A stretch of 33,894 nucleotides of DNA from Halorubrum sp. GTDB taxonomy: Archaea; Halobacteriota; Halobacteria; Halobacteriales; Haloferacaceae. The stretch spans positions 1 through 33,894 of the forward strand of contig JAQCNI010000006.1 of assembly GCA_028275105.1 (NCBI GenBank), in the 5' to 3' direction. Of this stretch, positions 23,818-32,467 are shown piece after piece; within the stretch, counting starts at the first letter, position 1; each line of letters starts with the position of its first letter. Both the position numbers and the translations under genes were made by a program. The notes beneath the pieces were generated by a model. That model was not told the origin of the DNA and did not search any database. It worked only from the letters and a program-made list of their open reading frames with translations.

Positions 23818-25974
23818 TCAGTCGTCGCCGGCCACGACGCGGTCGGCCGATAACAGGTCGTGATCGTCGAGCAGCGTCACCGTCGCCAGCCGAATCGCGT
23901 GGGGCCAGCCGAGCGGCGTCGCGCTGTCGGGGGTGCCGTCGTCGAACAGCTGTTCGGGGAGGTAGCCGGTCGACTCGCTCAGCGACCCGCCCGGGGAGAC
24001 GTGCGCGAGGAGCTCGCGGGAACGCTTCGCGAGCCGGTCGGCCCGCGGGTCGTCGTGGGCAGCGAGCAGGACCGCGAGCTCGCCGCAGGCGTTCGCCCCC
24101 CACGCCGTCGAAACGGTCCAGACCTTCTCCGAGGGCTGGTCGTCGCGCCGCCAGCCGTCGCCCTCGTACCGGATCAGTCCCGAGATCGCGTCGGTCTCGT
24201 GTGCGAGACCGTCGACGGTCGTTTCCACGTGTGAGACCAACCGGTCGAGCCGGTCGGCGTCGACCGCGTGTGTCCCCGTTCCGGTCCCTTCGTCGCCGAT
24301 CGCTTCGTCCGCAAGCGCGTCGTATGCCCGGTGAGCGGCCGCGAGCGCCAGCGTGGACGAGTCGAGCCGGTCGTCGAGTCCGCCGCCGGGCATCTCCCGG
24401 AGAGCGTAACAGCCCCGTTCCGGGACCCAGAGGTCATCGAGGGCGTCGTACACCTCACGGGCTCGGCGACGGGCGTGGATCGCGGGGTCGGAGCCGACCG
24501 CGCTCGGCCCGTCTCCCCGCTCGGCGTCGACCTCGTCACCCGCATCGTGGCTGCCCCCGACAAGCCCCTCGCCGTGGCGCGCGAGGTCGCTGTACGCCTC
24601 GAGGAACGTCGCCGTCGTGTGGGTGAAGCGGCCGACCGAGTCCTCCCACGCGTTCTGACAGACGACCGGGCGACCATCGGCGGCGAGCGTCGCGTCGAGT
24701 CCCCCGAGCGCGTCGACGAGCGCCCGGTCGAGGCCATCGACGTCGACTCCGGCGGCCCGCGCTCGCGCAAGGTACGCGACGACGCTGCCGGTCTGGTCCG
24801 CCTGGTAGTCGACGTCGGGGCCGTCCTCGATGCGGCCGTTCGCCCAACCGGGCGCGATCGCGCCGTTCCACGGCCAGACGCGATGGGGCCACGAGCCGTC
24901 CGGGCGCTGGGTGGCGACGTACATCCGAGCCGACCGGGCGTGCCACGCGTCGAGCGCGAGCCCGATTCGGTCGTCGGCCGCGAGGAGGAACGCGGATATC
25001 TCGGCGTCGTCGCGGAACCACGTGTACCCGTAGCCGCCAGAGTGGCGGTAGTGCGGGTCGAAATCCGGGCCCGCGATCCGCAGCCCCGTTTCCGCCGACA
25101 GCAACGACAATACCCGGAGGTCCGCGACGACGGACTCACGCGCGGGGACCGCTTCGGACACCGACGGAACGGATCCGGCGGCCGCCTCCGCCATCGCGTC
25201 CGGCGAGTCGAGGTCGGCGAACAGCGTCGACAGCCGGTCACGGGCCGCCTCCCGGGTCGTCGCCGAGCGGTCGGTGAGGAGCGACCCGACGGTCGCGACG
25301 CCGTCGACGAGGGGGACGTCGACGACGAGTTCCCCGGAGAGGCGCTCCTCCTCGTACCGGTTCCCGGCGCCGCCGCGCGGGAGGTCCGTCGCCCCCTCGT
25401 CGAGGAGTTCGGGGACGGTAAGGGGAAGCTGCCCGCGGAGGTCGGCGAAGCCGGTCGCGCTCGCGAGGAAGTCATGCTCGTCGGCGTGGTACACCTCGAC
25501 CGCGTCGTCGTACCGGAGCTGTCCCACGCGGTCGTCCCGGCCGTCGGGGGCGAACGCGGCGTACACGACGAGCGAGAGGTCGTCGGGATCGAGTTCCGTG
25601 TCGGCCGCGGGCTCGACGGCGACGCGAGTCAGGTGGGCGTCCCCGAGCGCCACGTCGTGACGCCGAACCGTCGCCCGGTCGGTCGTATGGACCGTCTCGA
25701 CGAGCGTCGTGTCGCCGACGTATCCCTGTTCCGTCTCGGCTTCGTCGAACCACGTCACGTCGTCATCCGCGACGAGCCCGAACCGCGACCGGACGAGCCC
25801 GGTACGGCCCGTGAGGGGGTAGCCGAAGTCCCGGAGTCGCCCGTCGGGGGCGACGTGGACGAGCCGTCCGTCGCCGCCCGTGAACCGACCGGTGACGGTC
25901 CGTCGCTCGCCGGGGAACCGCCGGTCGTCGCCGGCAGCGCGCTTGTGGTCGTCGATTACGTCGCGGAGTCGCAT
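23818..25974 (-). CDS. Glycoside hydrolase family 15 (glucoamylase-type) protein
   Basis: The 718-residue protein has an N-terminal beta-sandwich-like domain (about 1-270) and a C-terminal alpha/alpha-barrel as in GH15. GYGYTWFRDD (314-323) is the substrate-contact segment seen in GH15 enzymes, followed by RPDGSWPHRVWPWN, DYQADQTGSVV and the late SEKVWTVSTAWGANA. No signal peptide is visible, so it should be cytoplasmic. Members hydrolyse alpha-1,4-linked glucose from non-reducing ends of glycogen or maltodextrins, or trehalose. It is divergent from the GH13 gene at 26117, so the two probably act on the same alpha-glucan pool. The ATG at 25974 (MRLRDVIDDHKRAAGDDRRF) matches the expected N-terminus. 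The catalytic Glu residues were not assigned. Confidence 0.85.
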   Translation of the reverse strand: MRLRDVIDDHKRAAGDDRRFPGERRTVTGRFTGGDGRLVHVAPDGRLRDFGYPLTGRTGLVRSRFGLVADDDVTWFDEAETEQGYVGDTTLVETVHTTDRATVRRHDVALGDAHLTRVAVEPAADTELDPDDLSLVVYAAFAPDGRDDRVGQLRYDDAVEVYHADEHDFLASATGFADLRGQLPLTVPELLDEGATDLPRGGAGNRYEEERLSGELVVDVPLVDGVATVGSLLTDRSATTREAARDRLSTLFADLDSPDAMAEAAAGSVPSVSEAVPARESVVADLRVLSLLSAETGLRIAGPDFDPHYRHSGGYGYTWFRDDAEISAFLLAADDRIGLALDAWHARSARMYVATQRPDGSWPHRVWPWNGAIAPGWANGRIEDGPDVDYQADQTGSVVAYLARARAAGVDVDGLDRALVDALGGLDATLAADGRPVVCQNAWEDSVGRFTHTTATFLEAYSDLARHGEGLVGGSHDAGDEVDAERGDGPSAVGSDPAIHARRRAREVYDALDDLWVPERGCYALREMPGGGLDDRLDSSTLALAAAHRAYDALADEAIGDEGTGTGTHAVDADRLDRLVSHVETTVDGLAHETDAISGLIRYEGDGWRRDDQPSEKVWTVSTAWGANACGELAVLLAAHDDPRADRLAKRSRELLAHVSPGGSLSESTGYLPEQLFDDGTPDSATPLGWPHAIRLATVTLLDDHDLLSADRVVAGDD

Positions 25975-26116
25975 TGCCGATCGGAAGCTTCCGCGAGTCA
26001 TCAGTCTTTGGTGTCGCCACGTCGCGAGCGGCCCGCACCCCACGGTGTGGAGCCGCGTTCCCCGTCATGGGACGCGGGACGGAAACGCTCAAGCGATCCC
26101 GCGCCGGGTAGCCCGT

Positions 26117-28420
26117 ATGTACGAACCCGGACCGCCGCGGGCGACGAGCGTCGGGCGGTCGGTCGAGTTGGCCCCGCGTGACCTGGACCCCGAGGGACGG
26201 TACGACTGGACGGTCCGGGAGGCACCCGCGGCCAGCACGGTCGATGGCGGCGCGACCGCGACCGCCGACGGCAACGCCGACGGCGACGTCCTCGAAGCCG
26301 GGGAGACGAGCCGCCCCGACGATCCGGTCGTCCACCTGACCCCGGACGCGCCGGGGACGTACGTCCTGACGCTCGACGCTCCGGACGGAACCCACCGCCA
26401 GCGAGTGCGGGCGTTCCCCGACGAGCGGCGGGCGACCGAGGTCCGCGTCCCCGCGGCCGAACTGCCGGTCACGGACGACGCCGTTGACCGCGTCTCGGTG
26501 ATGTGGCGGCACAACGACCGGCTGCTCGCCCGCGACCGCCCGGAGCGCGACGACGATGAGTGGGTGTACCGGACGCGAGTCCCGCCCGGCCGCCACGACG
26601 TGGGGGTCCTCGCGAACGACGACCTCGGAACGGGGTACTGGGACGCCGTCGAGGTCCCCGGCCCGGGACGCCCGCGGGTCTCGCTCGACGCGCGCGTGGA
26701 GGGCGAGAAGGGAGATGACGAGGCCGTCGGCGCAGGCGGGACCGACCGTCCCTCCCGCGTCGTCGTGACCGCCGCGGTCGACGTGCCGCCGGACTCGGCG
26801 ACGGACCCGGCCGACGTCGACGTCGCGTTCCTCGTCGACGACCGCGACGCCGACCCCGACACGGTCGATCGGATCGAGACCGGAGCGGGGGATCGAACGC
26901 TGACGATCCCGATCGGGGACGATCCCGAGGACGGTCGGTCGGGATCGGACGGCTCCCCGGTCCGCGACGCCCTCCGGGTCCACGCGGTCCCGCACGGCGA
27001 GCGGCACGGGGTGATGCGGACGGTCAGTATCGAGCGGGACCCCGACGCGGACGGCTCGGTGACGGTGAGTGACCCCCACGCGCGGCCGGCGTGGGTCGAC
27101 TCGCCGACGATATACGAGGCGTTCGTTCGGTCGTTCACCGGCGACACGCTGCCGACGACGTTCGAGGGGATCGAGGAGCGGGTCCCGTATTTCGAGAGCC
27201 TCGGGGTCGACGCGCTCTGGCTGACGCCGGTGCTCGCCTCGCCGACCGACCACGGGTACCACGTCACCGACTACTTCGAAACCGCCGCGGACCTCGGGTC
27301 GCGGGCGGCGTTCGAGTCGCTCGTCGACCGCTGTCACGACGCCGGGATCCGGGTCGTCTTCGACCTCGTGATCAACCACACCTCGCGGGACCACCCGGCG
27401 TTCCAGCTCCACGCGGCCGGCGTCGACGGCTACGCCGACCGCTACCGGCGGGCGGACGCCGCGGTCGACGTAACCGGCACCGACTGGGCGGCGGTCGAGG
27501 CCGGCGACGTGCCGGAGTACTACTTCGACTGGAGCCGGATCCCCAACCTGAACCACGACAGCCCGACGGTCCGGGCGTGGCTGCTCGACGTCGTCGACGA
27601 GTGGGCGCCGCTCGTCGACGGGTTCCGCGCGGACGTCGCCTGGGGCGTCCCCCACGGGTTCTGGAAGGAGGTCGCCGACCGCGTCCCCGACGACGTCCTC
27701 CTGCTCGACGAGACGATCCCCCACGACCCGTTCTACGGCGAGGGGGAGTTCCACCTCCACTACGGCACCGACCTCTACGGAACGTTGAACGCGATCGGCG
27801 ACGGTCGGAAGCCGGCCGACGCGATCGCCGACGCGATCGACCGGGCGGCGTGGCTCGGCTTCGACGACCCGAGCACCCAGCTGCGGTACGTCGAGAACCA
27901 CGACGAGGACCGCTACCTCGCGTCCCACGGCGAGGCGGCGTTGCGCGCGGCCGCCGCCGTCACGTTCACCCTCCCGGGCGCGCCGATGATCTACGCCGGC
28001 CAGGAGCGCGGGAACCGGGAGACCCGGGGGGCGTTCCGCTGGCACGACGGCGACAACGCGCTCACCGACTACCACCGTCGGCTCTCGGCGATCCGGGACG
28101 CGGAGCCGCTCCTGCGGGCCGACGGCGTCGAGTTCGGTGGCGCGGTCGACGTCGTCGCCGGCGACGGCGATCGGGTGACGGCGTACGAACGACGGGCGGG
28201 CAGGGACAAGCACGACGACATCGACGACGGGACGAACGGCACCGCCGGGGACGCCGGCCGCGGACGACCCCGCGATCGCCTGCTCGTCGTCGTCAACTTC
28301 GCCGCGGAGCCCGCGGCGGTCCGGGTGCCTGACTGGGTCGACGTCGACCTGTTCGCCGACGAGCCGGTCGACGGGACGGTCGACGTCGACAGCGTGGCGG
28401 TCCTCGGGCGGGGCGTCTAG
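26117..28420 (+). CDS. Glycoside hydrolase family 13 alpha-amylase-type enzyme
   Basis: This 767-residue protein has a long N-terminal beta-rich part with low-complexity Asp/Gly loops (1-320), a GH13 (beta/alpha)8 barrel (about 330-620) and a C-terminal beta domain. GH13 motifs: region I DLVINHT (416-422), region II GFRADVAWG with nucleophile Asp506, region III LLDETIP with proton donor Glu532, and region IV ENHDEDR with Asp596. It should cleave or transfer alpha-glucans such as maltodextrin or glycogen. The absence of a signal peptide suggests intracellular action. It is paired divergently with the GH15 gene across a 142-bp intergenic region. The long acidic N-terminal module is not a clear CBM48 and may be haloarchaea-specific. 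Whether it acts as hydrolase or maltogenic transferase is not resolved. Confidence 0.9.
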   Translation: MYEPGPPRATSVGRSVELAPRDLDPEGRYDWTVREAPAASTVDGGATATADGNADGDVLEAGETSRPDDPVVHLTPDAPGTYVLTLDAPDGTHRQRVRAFPDERRATEVRVPAAELPVTDDAVDRVSVMWRHNDRLLARDRPERDDDEWVYRTRVPPGRHDVGVLANDDLGTGYWDAVEVPGPGRPRVSLDARVEGEKGDDEAVGAGGTDRPSRVVVTAAVDVPPDSATDPADVDVAFLVDDRDADPDTVDRIETGAGDRTLTIPIGDDPEDGRSGSDGSPVRDALRVHAVPHGERHGVMRTVSIERDPDADGSVTVSDPHARPAWVDSPTIYEAFVRSFTGDTLPTTFEGIEERVPYFESLGVDALWLTPVLASPTDHGYHVTDYFETAADLGSRAAFESLVDRCHDAGIRVVFDLVINHTSRDHPAFQLHAAGVDGYADRYRRADAAVDVTGTDWAAVEAGDVPEYYFDWSRIPNLNHDSPTVRAWLLDVVDEWAPLVDGFRADVAWGVPHGFWKEVADRVPDDVLLLDETIPHDPFYGEGEFHLHYGTDLYGTLNAIGDGRKPADAIADAIDRAAWLGFDDPSTQLRYVENHDEDRYLASHGEAALRAAAAVTFTLPGAPMIYAGQERGNRETRGAFRWHDGDNALTDYHRRLSAIRDAEPLLRADGVEFGGAVDVVAGDGDRVTAYERRAGRDKHDDIDDGTNGTAGDAGRGRPRDRLLVVVNFAAEPAAVRVPDWVDVDLFADEPVDGTVDVDSVAVLGRGV

Positions 28421-28450
28421 AGCCGGCGGGCTGGACGGGCGGGCCGAGGC

Positions 28451-28496
28451 GGGAGACGGACCGGCAGGTCGGGACGGGAGACGGACCGGGAGGTCG
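28451..28496. repeat. Short tandem direct repeat between the GH13 and CBS genes
   Basis: Two copies of a 21-bp sequence, GGGAGACGGACCGG-C/G-AGGTCG, start 25 bases apart (28451 and 28476). They lie in the convergent gap between two genes and carry no coding signal. Confidence 0.6.
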
Positions 28497-28515
28497 ACCC
28501 GACGGACCGGAACCC

Positions 28516-29007
28516 TCAGATCCGGCGGTCGCGGAACGCCCGGATCACGTCCTGACGGGCGATGATCCCGACGAGGACCCCCTCGTCGTCGACGACGGGC
28601 AGACGGTTGATGTTCGGGTCGTCGCCCGAGAGGAGCCGGAGGACATCGTCGACGTCGGCGTCGGCGGTGACGGTCGCGGGGTCGGCGGTCATCACCTCGC
28701 GGACGGGGCGGCCGGCGTTGCGGACGAGGTCGACGCCGAGGTCGATGTCCGCCCACGGCGGCTTCACCTGATAGGTAAGCGTGTCGACGAACGGCGGGAG
28801 TCCGATCGGGATCCACAGCGTCTCCTCCTCGGGCTCGAACAGGTCGACGAGGTCCGACTCGGTGACCACGCCGACGACGCGGTCCGCGTCGTCGACGACC
28901 GGGAACCCTGAAAACGGGTGTCGGGCGAACGTCCGGAACACGTCGGAAACGTCGTCGTCCGGCGAGACCGTCCGCACGTCGTCGACCAGCAGCTCGCGTG
29001 CGTTCAT
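28516..29007 (-). CDS. Two-CBS-domain protein
   Basis: The 163-residue protein starts MNARELLVDDVRTVSPDDDV and has two CBS domains: residues 1-60 (FSGFPVVDDADRVVGVVTES) and about 100-163 (INRLPVVDDEGVLVGIIARQ). The linker EEETLWIPIGLPPFVDTLTY is typical of stand-alone archaeal CBS pairs. Such proteins bind adenine nucleotides or related ligands and regulate partners; the ligand and partner are unknown here. It lies downstream of the arsenic-linked cluster on the same strand but is separated by a hairpin, so co-transcription is uncertain. Confidence 0.85.
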   Translation of the reverse strand: MNARELLVDDVRTVSPDDDVSDVFRTFARHPFSGFPVVDDADRVVGVVTESDLVDLFEPEEETLWIPIGLPPFVDTLTYQVKPPWADIDLGVDLVRNAGRPVREVMTADPATVTADADVDDVLRLLSGDDPNINRLPVVDDEGVLVGIIARQDVIRAFRDRRI

Positions 29008-29051
29008 ACCGGTCCCTCGTCGCCGCGAGTGGTAGGCGTTACGGAGGTGGG

Positions 29052-29067
29052 CGGACGCAAGCGTCCG
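29052..29067 (-). terminator. Hairpin after the arsDA-ylbF-like cluster
   Basis: CGGACGC-AA-GCGTCCG is a perfect 7-bp stem 13 bases beyond the stop of the 62-aa gene on the minus strand. It may mark the 3' end of that transcript, although no T-run follows. Confidence 0.3.
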
Positions 29068-29080
29068 AAGCTAGCCGGTA

Positions 29081-29269
29081 TTAGCAGTCTCCGCCCGCAC
29101 CACAGGCCTGGCCGTACTTGACGTCGGTCCGCTCGGTGATCGCCTCGTTACACTGTAGCAGCAACGTGGAGAATTGGAACTCCGAGGCATCGGCTTCCGC
29201 CGCGGCGAGCTCCTCGCCGAGGGCCTCGGCCGCCTCCAACACGGTATCATCCGTCGTGCTCAACAGCAC
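29081..29269 (-). CDS. Small YlbF-like Cys-tailed protein (62 aa)
   Basis: The GTG at 29269 overlaps the end of the upstream gene by 10 bases, so translation is likely coupled. The protein starts MLLSTTDDTVLEAAEALGEE, carries TLLLQCNEAITERTD and ends YGQACGAGGDC. Its C-terminal third mirrors the end of the upstream 122-aa protein (LLQDTNEVISEQIG ... GGGCC), so the two look like a long and a short paralogue. NCBI describes paired haloarchaeal 'halo-CC-star' proteins (HcsL and HcsS); this may be the short member, but that is from memory and the tail here is GDC rather than CC. Cys-rich tails next to arsDA suggest binding of As(III) or another thiophilic metal, which is an inference. Confidence 0.6.
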   Translation of the reverse strand: MLLSTTDDTVLEAAEALGEELAAAEADASEFQFSTLLLQCNEAITERTDVKYGQACGAGGDC

Positions 29270-29628
29270 CCACCTCCGGTTGACTGCGCGAACTCGCGAC
29301 CGATCTGCTCGCTGATGACCTCGTTGGTGTCTTGGAGCAGGGAGATGAGCGCCTCTCGGGCCTCCCGTTGTGCCCGTATCGTCTCGTTGTCGTTCATTTC
29401 CTCCCGGAGCTCCTGAAGCTCGCTCATCACGGAGTCGTCGAAGCCACCCTGCTGCATCTGCCGCCGTTTCTGCTGATACTCCCGTATCAGCGCCATCGCC
29501 TCGGAGTCTGCTTCGAGGCGGTCGTTGGCCGCCACGAACTCTTCGTAGGGTTCGGACTCGTTGACCGCGTCGATGAACGTCCGAAGCCGTTCCTCAACCG
29601 CTTGTTCGTTGGACACCTGCTGGCTCAT
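29260..29628 (-). CDS. YlbF-family protein ending in Gly-Gly-Gly-Cys-Cys
   Basis: This 122-residue helical protein starts MSQQVSNEQAVEERLRTFID and contains REYQQKRRQMQQGG, the helix-turn pattern of the YlbF/YmcA (DUF964) family. It ends QSTGGGCC directly before the stop. Bacterial YlbF and YmcA belong to a complex linked to RNA processing and Fe-S binding; that role is not shown here. The ATG overlaps the arsA stop in an ATGA (29625-29628), so it belongs to the arsDA operon. The terminal Cys pair could act in metal transfer or redox chemistry. It may correspond to the 'halo-CC-star' HcsL family, a name to be verified. Confidence 0.75.
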   Translation of the reverse strand: MSQQVSNEQAVEERLRTFIDAVNESEPYEEFVAANDRLEADSEAMALIREYQQKRRQMQQGGFDDSVMSELQELREEMNDNETIRAQREAREALISLLQDTNEVISEQIGREFAQSTGGGCC

Positions 29629-31562
29629 TGAATGGTCACCTCCTTACTGCGGACCTCGGACAGGCCCGTAATTTCGTCGCCGAACGCGCTTAGCTCCGCG
29701 AGTCCGATCGGCTCGTCCCGGCGCAGCGGCGCGAGCATCATCGGGGTCTCGAAGCGATTCTTGATCTCGCCAAGGTACTTCTCCTGTTGTGCCCGCCGAT
29801 TCGCGAAGAAGGCGTTGTCGCCGTACTCCTCGGGGAGGAGGTAGTTCGCGACGACGAACGCCGTCTCGATGCCGACCTGGTCATTGAGATCCGCGGCCGC
29901 GCGATACGCCTCCATCATCGGCGTGTACTCCGGATACATCACGAACGCGAAGGAGCTCCGCTCGGGGTCCTTCATCGTCTCGATGACCTCGTCGTACTGG
30001 TCGCCCTTCGCGGGCGCGGCGCCCTTCGTCAGCGAGCCGAGGTCCATGAACCCCTTCCAGTCGGAGGGGAGTTCGAGCAGCCGAAGCGTGTGACCCGTGG
30101 GGGCCGTGTCGAAGACGACGACGTCGTAGCCGTCCTCGTCGAAGTAGCTCACGAACTTCTCGAGTGCGGCCATCTCTTCGGCACACGGCGATTCCAGCTC
30201 CTCCTCGACGTTCGAGATCGCGGCCTCAACGTCGATCTGCGTGTCGTCCTTGTCCTCGTACATCGCCGTGACGTGATCAAGGACCTGCTCTCGGTACTCT
30301 TCGAGGGCCTTCTCTTGGTCGATGCGGGCCGCGTCGAGGTTCGTCCGGCTCACCGAGGTGGGCTCGTGACCGACCGGCTCGCCGAAGATGTCTTCCAAGT
30401 GGGCTGCCGGGTCCGTCGTGACGACGAGCGTCTCGTAGCCGGCCTCCGCGAGCTTCGTCGCCGACGTCGCCGCGACGGTACTCTTGCCGACGCCGCCTTT
30501 CCCGGTGAAGAACAGGTACCGCGTCTCGTCGTCTCTCGGCGTCAGCTGCTCGGCGACCGACGCCGGGTCGGCCAGCGCCTCGACGTCGACCGACTGGTCG
30601 GTATCGACGTCGGTGGCCGAGCCGACCTCGACGGTTGCTTCCGCGCCATCGTAGAGGACCCCCCCGACGTCCGCAAGCAGATCAAGCCCGGCGATCTCGC
30701 CGGGCTGGAGCGGGTACGTCGCCGTCGCGTCGGCGTCGGACTCCGTGCGGGCGCGCTCGATGACGGCCCGTTCGTCGGCGCGTTTGCCCTCGAAGAAGGG
30801 ATCTTCACACACCGACTCCGGGAGGTAGCCGTTGAGGATCAACAGCTGCGACTCGATCCCGAGGTCGGCGAGGTCGCTCGCGCTGCGTTCGATCTCGTCG
30901 ATCGAGGAGTCCTCGGGCTTACCGACGAACGCGAACGAGGTCCGCTCGTCGTCTTGAAGCGTGTCGATCGCGCGCTCGTAGTCCTGCTTTTTGTCCTCCA
31001 TCGAGGCCGCCGGGCCGATACACGTCGAGCCGCCCTTCTCGAGTTCGGCGTTCCAGTCGGAGGGGAGCTCCATCAGCCGGATCGTGTGGCCCGTCGGCGC
31101 CGTGTCGAAGACGACGGCGTCGTACTCCGGGCTGTCCATGAAGTCGACGAAGTTGTCGAAGGCGGCGATCTCCTCGACGCAGGGGCTGTTGAGCTGCTCT
31201 TCGACGGTCCGTATCTCCTCGTCGCCGAGCAGTTCCCGCATCGGCTCGATCGTCTCCTGCCGGTACTCCTCCGCGGCCGTATCGGGGTCGATCTCGATCG
31301 CCGAGAGGTTCTCGATCCCGTCGATCGCGGTGGCCTCGTGGCTGATCGCCTGCCCGAAGATGTCCGAGAGGTTTGGTGCGGGGTCGGTGGTCACGAGCAG
31401 CGTCTCGTAGTCCTTGTCCGCGAGCCACGTCGCTGTCGCACAGCTCACCGTGCTCTTCCCGACGCCGCCCTTCCCGCTGAAGAAGACGAACTCGGTGTCA
31501 TCGCCGCTCGGTTCAACGATCTCTCGCGCGCTCGTCTCGTTCGGGTGCCGTGTTCGTGACAT
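29625..31562 (-). CDS. arsA: Arsenite-stimulated ATPase ArsA, two-domain
   Basis: The 645-residue protein is a duplicated P-loop ATPase of the ArsA/GET3 family. Domain A1 has SGKGGVGKST at 29-38 and DTAPTGHT at 153-160. A2 has TGKGGVGKST at 353-362 and DTAPTGHT at 485-492. Cysteines at the positions I associate with As(III)/Sb(III) binding are all present: Cys128 (NSPCVEEIAAFD), Cys181 (STCIGPAASM) and Cys460 (ESPCAEEMAALE), which favours a true arsenical ATPase over a GET3 tail-anchor targeting factor. In bacteria ArsA energises the ArsB pump. It follows arsD by 3 bases and overlaps the YlbF-like gene by 4. No intact ArsB or Acr3 gene is in the window. Confidence 0.95.
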   Translation of the reverse strand: MSRTRHPNETSAREIVEPSGDDTEFVFFSGKGGVGKSTVSCATATWLADKDYETLLVTTDPAPNLSDIFGQAISHEATAIDGIENLSAIEIDPDTAAEEYRQETIEPMRELLGDEEIRTVEEQLNSPCVEEIAAFDNFVDFMDSPEYDAVVFDTAPTGHTIRLMELPSDWNAELEKGGSTCIGPAASMEDKKQDYERAIDTLQDDERTSFAFVGKPEDSSIDEIERSASDLADLGIESQLLILNGYLPESVCEDPFFEGKRADERAVIERARTESDADATATYPLQPGEIAGLDLLADVGGVLYDGAEATVEVGSATDVDTDQSVDVEALADPASVAEQLTPRDDETRYLFFTGKGGVGKSTVAATSATKLAEAGYETLVVTTDPAAHLEDIFGEPVGHEPTSVSRTNLDAARIDQEKALEEYREQVLDHVTAMYEDKDDTQIDVEAAISNVEEELESPCAEEMAALEKFVSYFDEDGYDVVVFDTAPTGHTLRLLELPSDWKGFMDLGSLTKGAAPAKGDQYDEVIETMKDPERSSFAFVMYPEYTPMMEAYRAAADLNDQVGIETAFVVANYLLPEEYGDNAFFANRRAQQEKYLGEIKNRFETPMMLAPLRRDEPIGLAELSAFGDEITGLSEVRSKEVTIQ

Positions 31563-31565
31563 TCG

Positions 31566-31895
31566 TTAGGCCTCCTGCGCCGTAGCGCTCTCGCCAATGG
31601 CGGCAGTCAGTTCGTCGTACGAGAGGTACTCCCCCTCGGCGACGATCTCGTCGTCGACGACCGTAATTGGGAGAATCGACGGCCCGTCCTCCTGTACGCG
31701 GTCGTAGATTCGCTGCGTTTCGAGGAACTGGTCGATGTTGTGTTGCATGTTCGCTCGATTCACGTCAAGGTCGTCGATCGCGTCCTCGAGTTGGTCGAGC
31801 GCCGCACTGACCTCGACGAGTTCGTCGTCGGGGTCGGGACCGCAGACGCCGGTGGAGCAACACATCGCTTCTTCGTAGAGTGTGAGTTCGGTCAT
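31566..31895 (-). CDS. arsD: Arsenic metallochaperone ArsD
   Basis: The 109-residue protein has Cys12-Cys13 and Cys18 in EEAMCCSTGVCGPD, exactly the metalloid-binding positions known from plasmid R773 ArsD. The middle, VNRANMQHNIDQFLE, and the thioredoxin-like SILPITVVDDEIVAEGEY also match. ArsD takes As(III) from thiols and hands it to ArsA. The gene is the first of the minus-strand cluster, three bases ahead of arsA. An untranslated leader of about 80 bases seems likely, because the best TATA box is near 32000. Confidence 0.93.
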   Translation of the reverse strand: MTELTLYEEAMCCSTGVCGPDPDDELVEVSAALDQLEDAIDDLDVNRANMQHNIDQFLETQRIYDRVQEDGPSILPITVVDDEIVAEGEYLSYDELTAAIGESATAQEA

Positions 31896-31974
31896 TGCGT
31901 GGAGTCGGATCGTCGTCGAACGTCTGATCTATCGTTCACAGCAGGACAGGCCGTCCCGTGTCCGCTGTGCCCGA

Positions 31975-32005
31975 TTCAATTGAACAAACTCTCAGACAAT
32001 CATAA
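31975..32005 (-). promoter_or_regulatory. arsD promoter with palindromic TTCAATTGAA
   Basis: On the minus strand a TATA-like CTTATGA (31999-32005) is followed about 15-24 bases later by the perfect 10-bp palindrome TTCAATTGAA (31975-31984), near the expected start of transcription. The same core appears at the arsR and cupin promoters, so it is a candidate operator for the ArsR-family protein. The leader down to arsD at 31895 contains no gene. Confidence 0.45.
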
Positions 32006-32071
32006 GCCCTTCGGTCGGATGTCTTCGTGTCGGTCGCGTCGTTGCGCACCCGGGACGGCCGAGAGTCGCGA

Positions 32072-32467
32072 TCACCCGATGAATCCGGTAGTGGCCCACG
32101 ATCCCGGTTCGTCGGCACACGTCGCGGTTCGACACTGCGACGCCGGGGCACTCACGAGGACGAACGCGCTTTCGTCGTCGCCGTTCCGTATCTGACGCGT
32201 CGCAGTCGGCGGGATCCAGACCGCGTCGCCGGCCTCAAGTTCGACGGATTCGTCGTCGATAATCACGGTGGCGTCCCCCTCTAAGAGGACGTAAATCTCC
32301 TCGTGATCCTCCGCAGCGTGGTCGTGCGGCTTGTTCCGCCAACCGGGCTCACAGCGCGCGATCGACACGCCGACCTGCTCGCTGTCGAGCGAGTCGGTGA
32401 GCGGCCGCATCGCGCCCGAGACGGGCTCAATGTCGGTGTAATTGACCCGTTTGTAGGACTCGGTCAC
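32072..32467 (-). CDS. Cupin-domain protein
   Basis: This single-cupin protein (131 residues from the GTG at 32467) contains the metal-binding motif PHDHAAEDHEEIYVLLEGDA and the second cupin motif LEAGDAVWIPPTATRQIRNG. The N-terminus from GTG, VTESYKRVNYTDIEPVSGAM, fits the family better than the 10-residue extension from the ATG at 32497. The GTG also overlaps the stop of a short upstream frame (GTGA). The terminal extension with two Cys (SQCRTATCADEPG) is a possible metal-binding tail. Substrate or enzymatic role is unknown. Its promoter carries the same core as the ars promoters, which suggests co-regulation. Confidence 0.8.
   Translation of the reverse strand: MTESYKRVNYTDIEPVSGAMRPLTDSLDSEQVGVSIARCEPGWRNKPHDHAAEDHEEIYVLLEGDATVIIDDESVELEAGDAVWIPPTATRQIRNGDDESAFVLVSAPASQCRTATCADEPGSWATTGFIG

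Noticed and set aside
25763..28816. A 1017-codon minus-strand frame opposite the GH13 gene
   Set aside because: The plus strand carries all four GH13 motifs; the antisense reading is basic, repetitive and without motifs.
29081..29628. The two YlbF-like frames as one frameshifted gene
   Set aside because: The first frame has a natural Cys-Cys-stop end and the second its own GTG and helix pattern; duplicated C-terminal patterns fit two proteins better.
29787..31559. A 590-codon plus-strand frame opposite arsA
   Set aside because: arsA is certain from two P-loops and conserved Cys; the opposite frame has no recognisable content.
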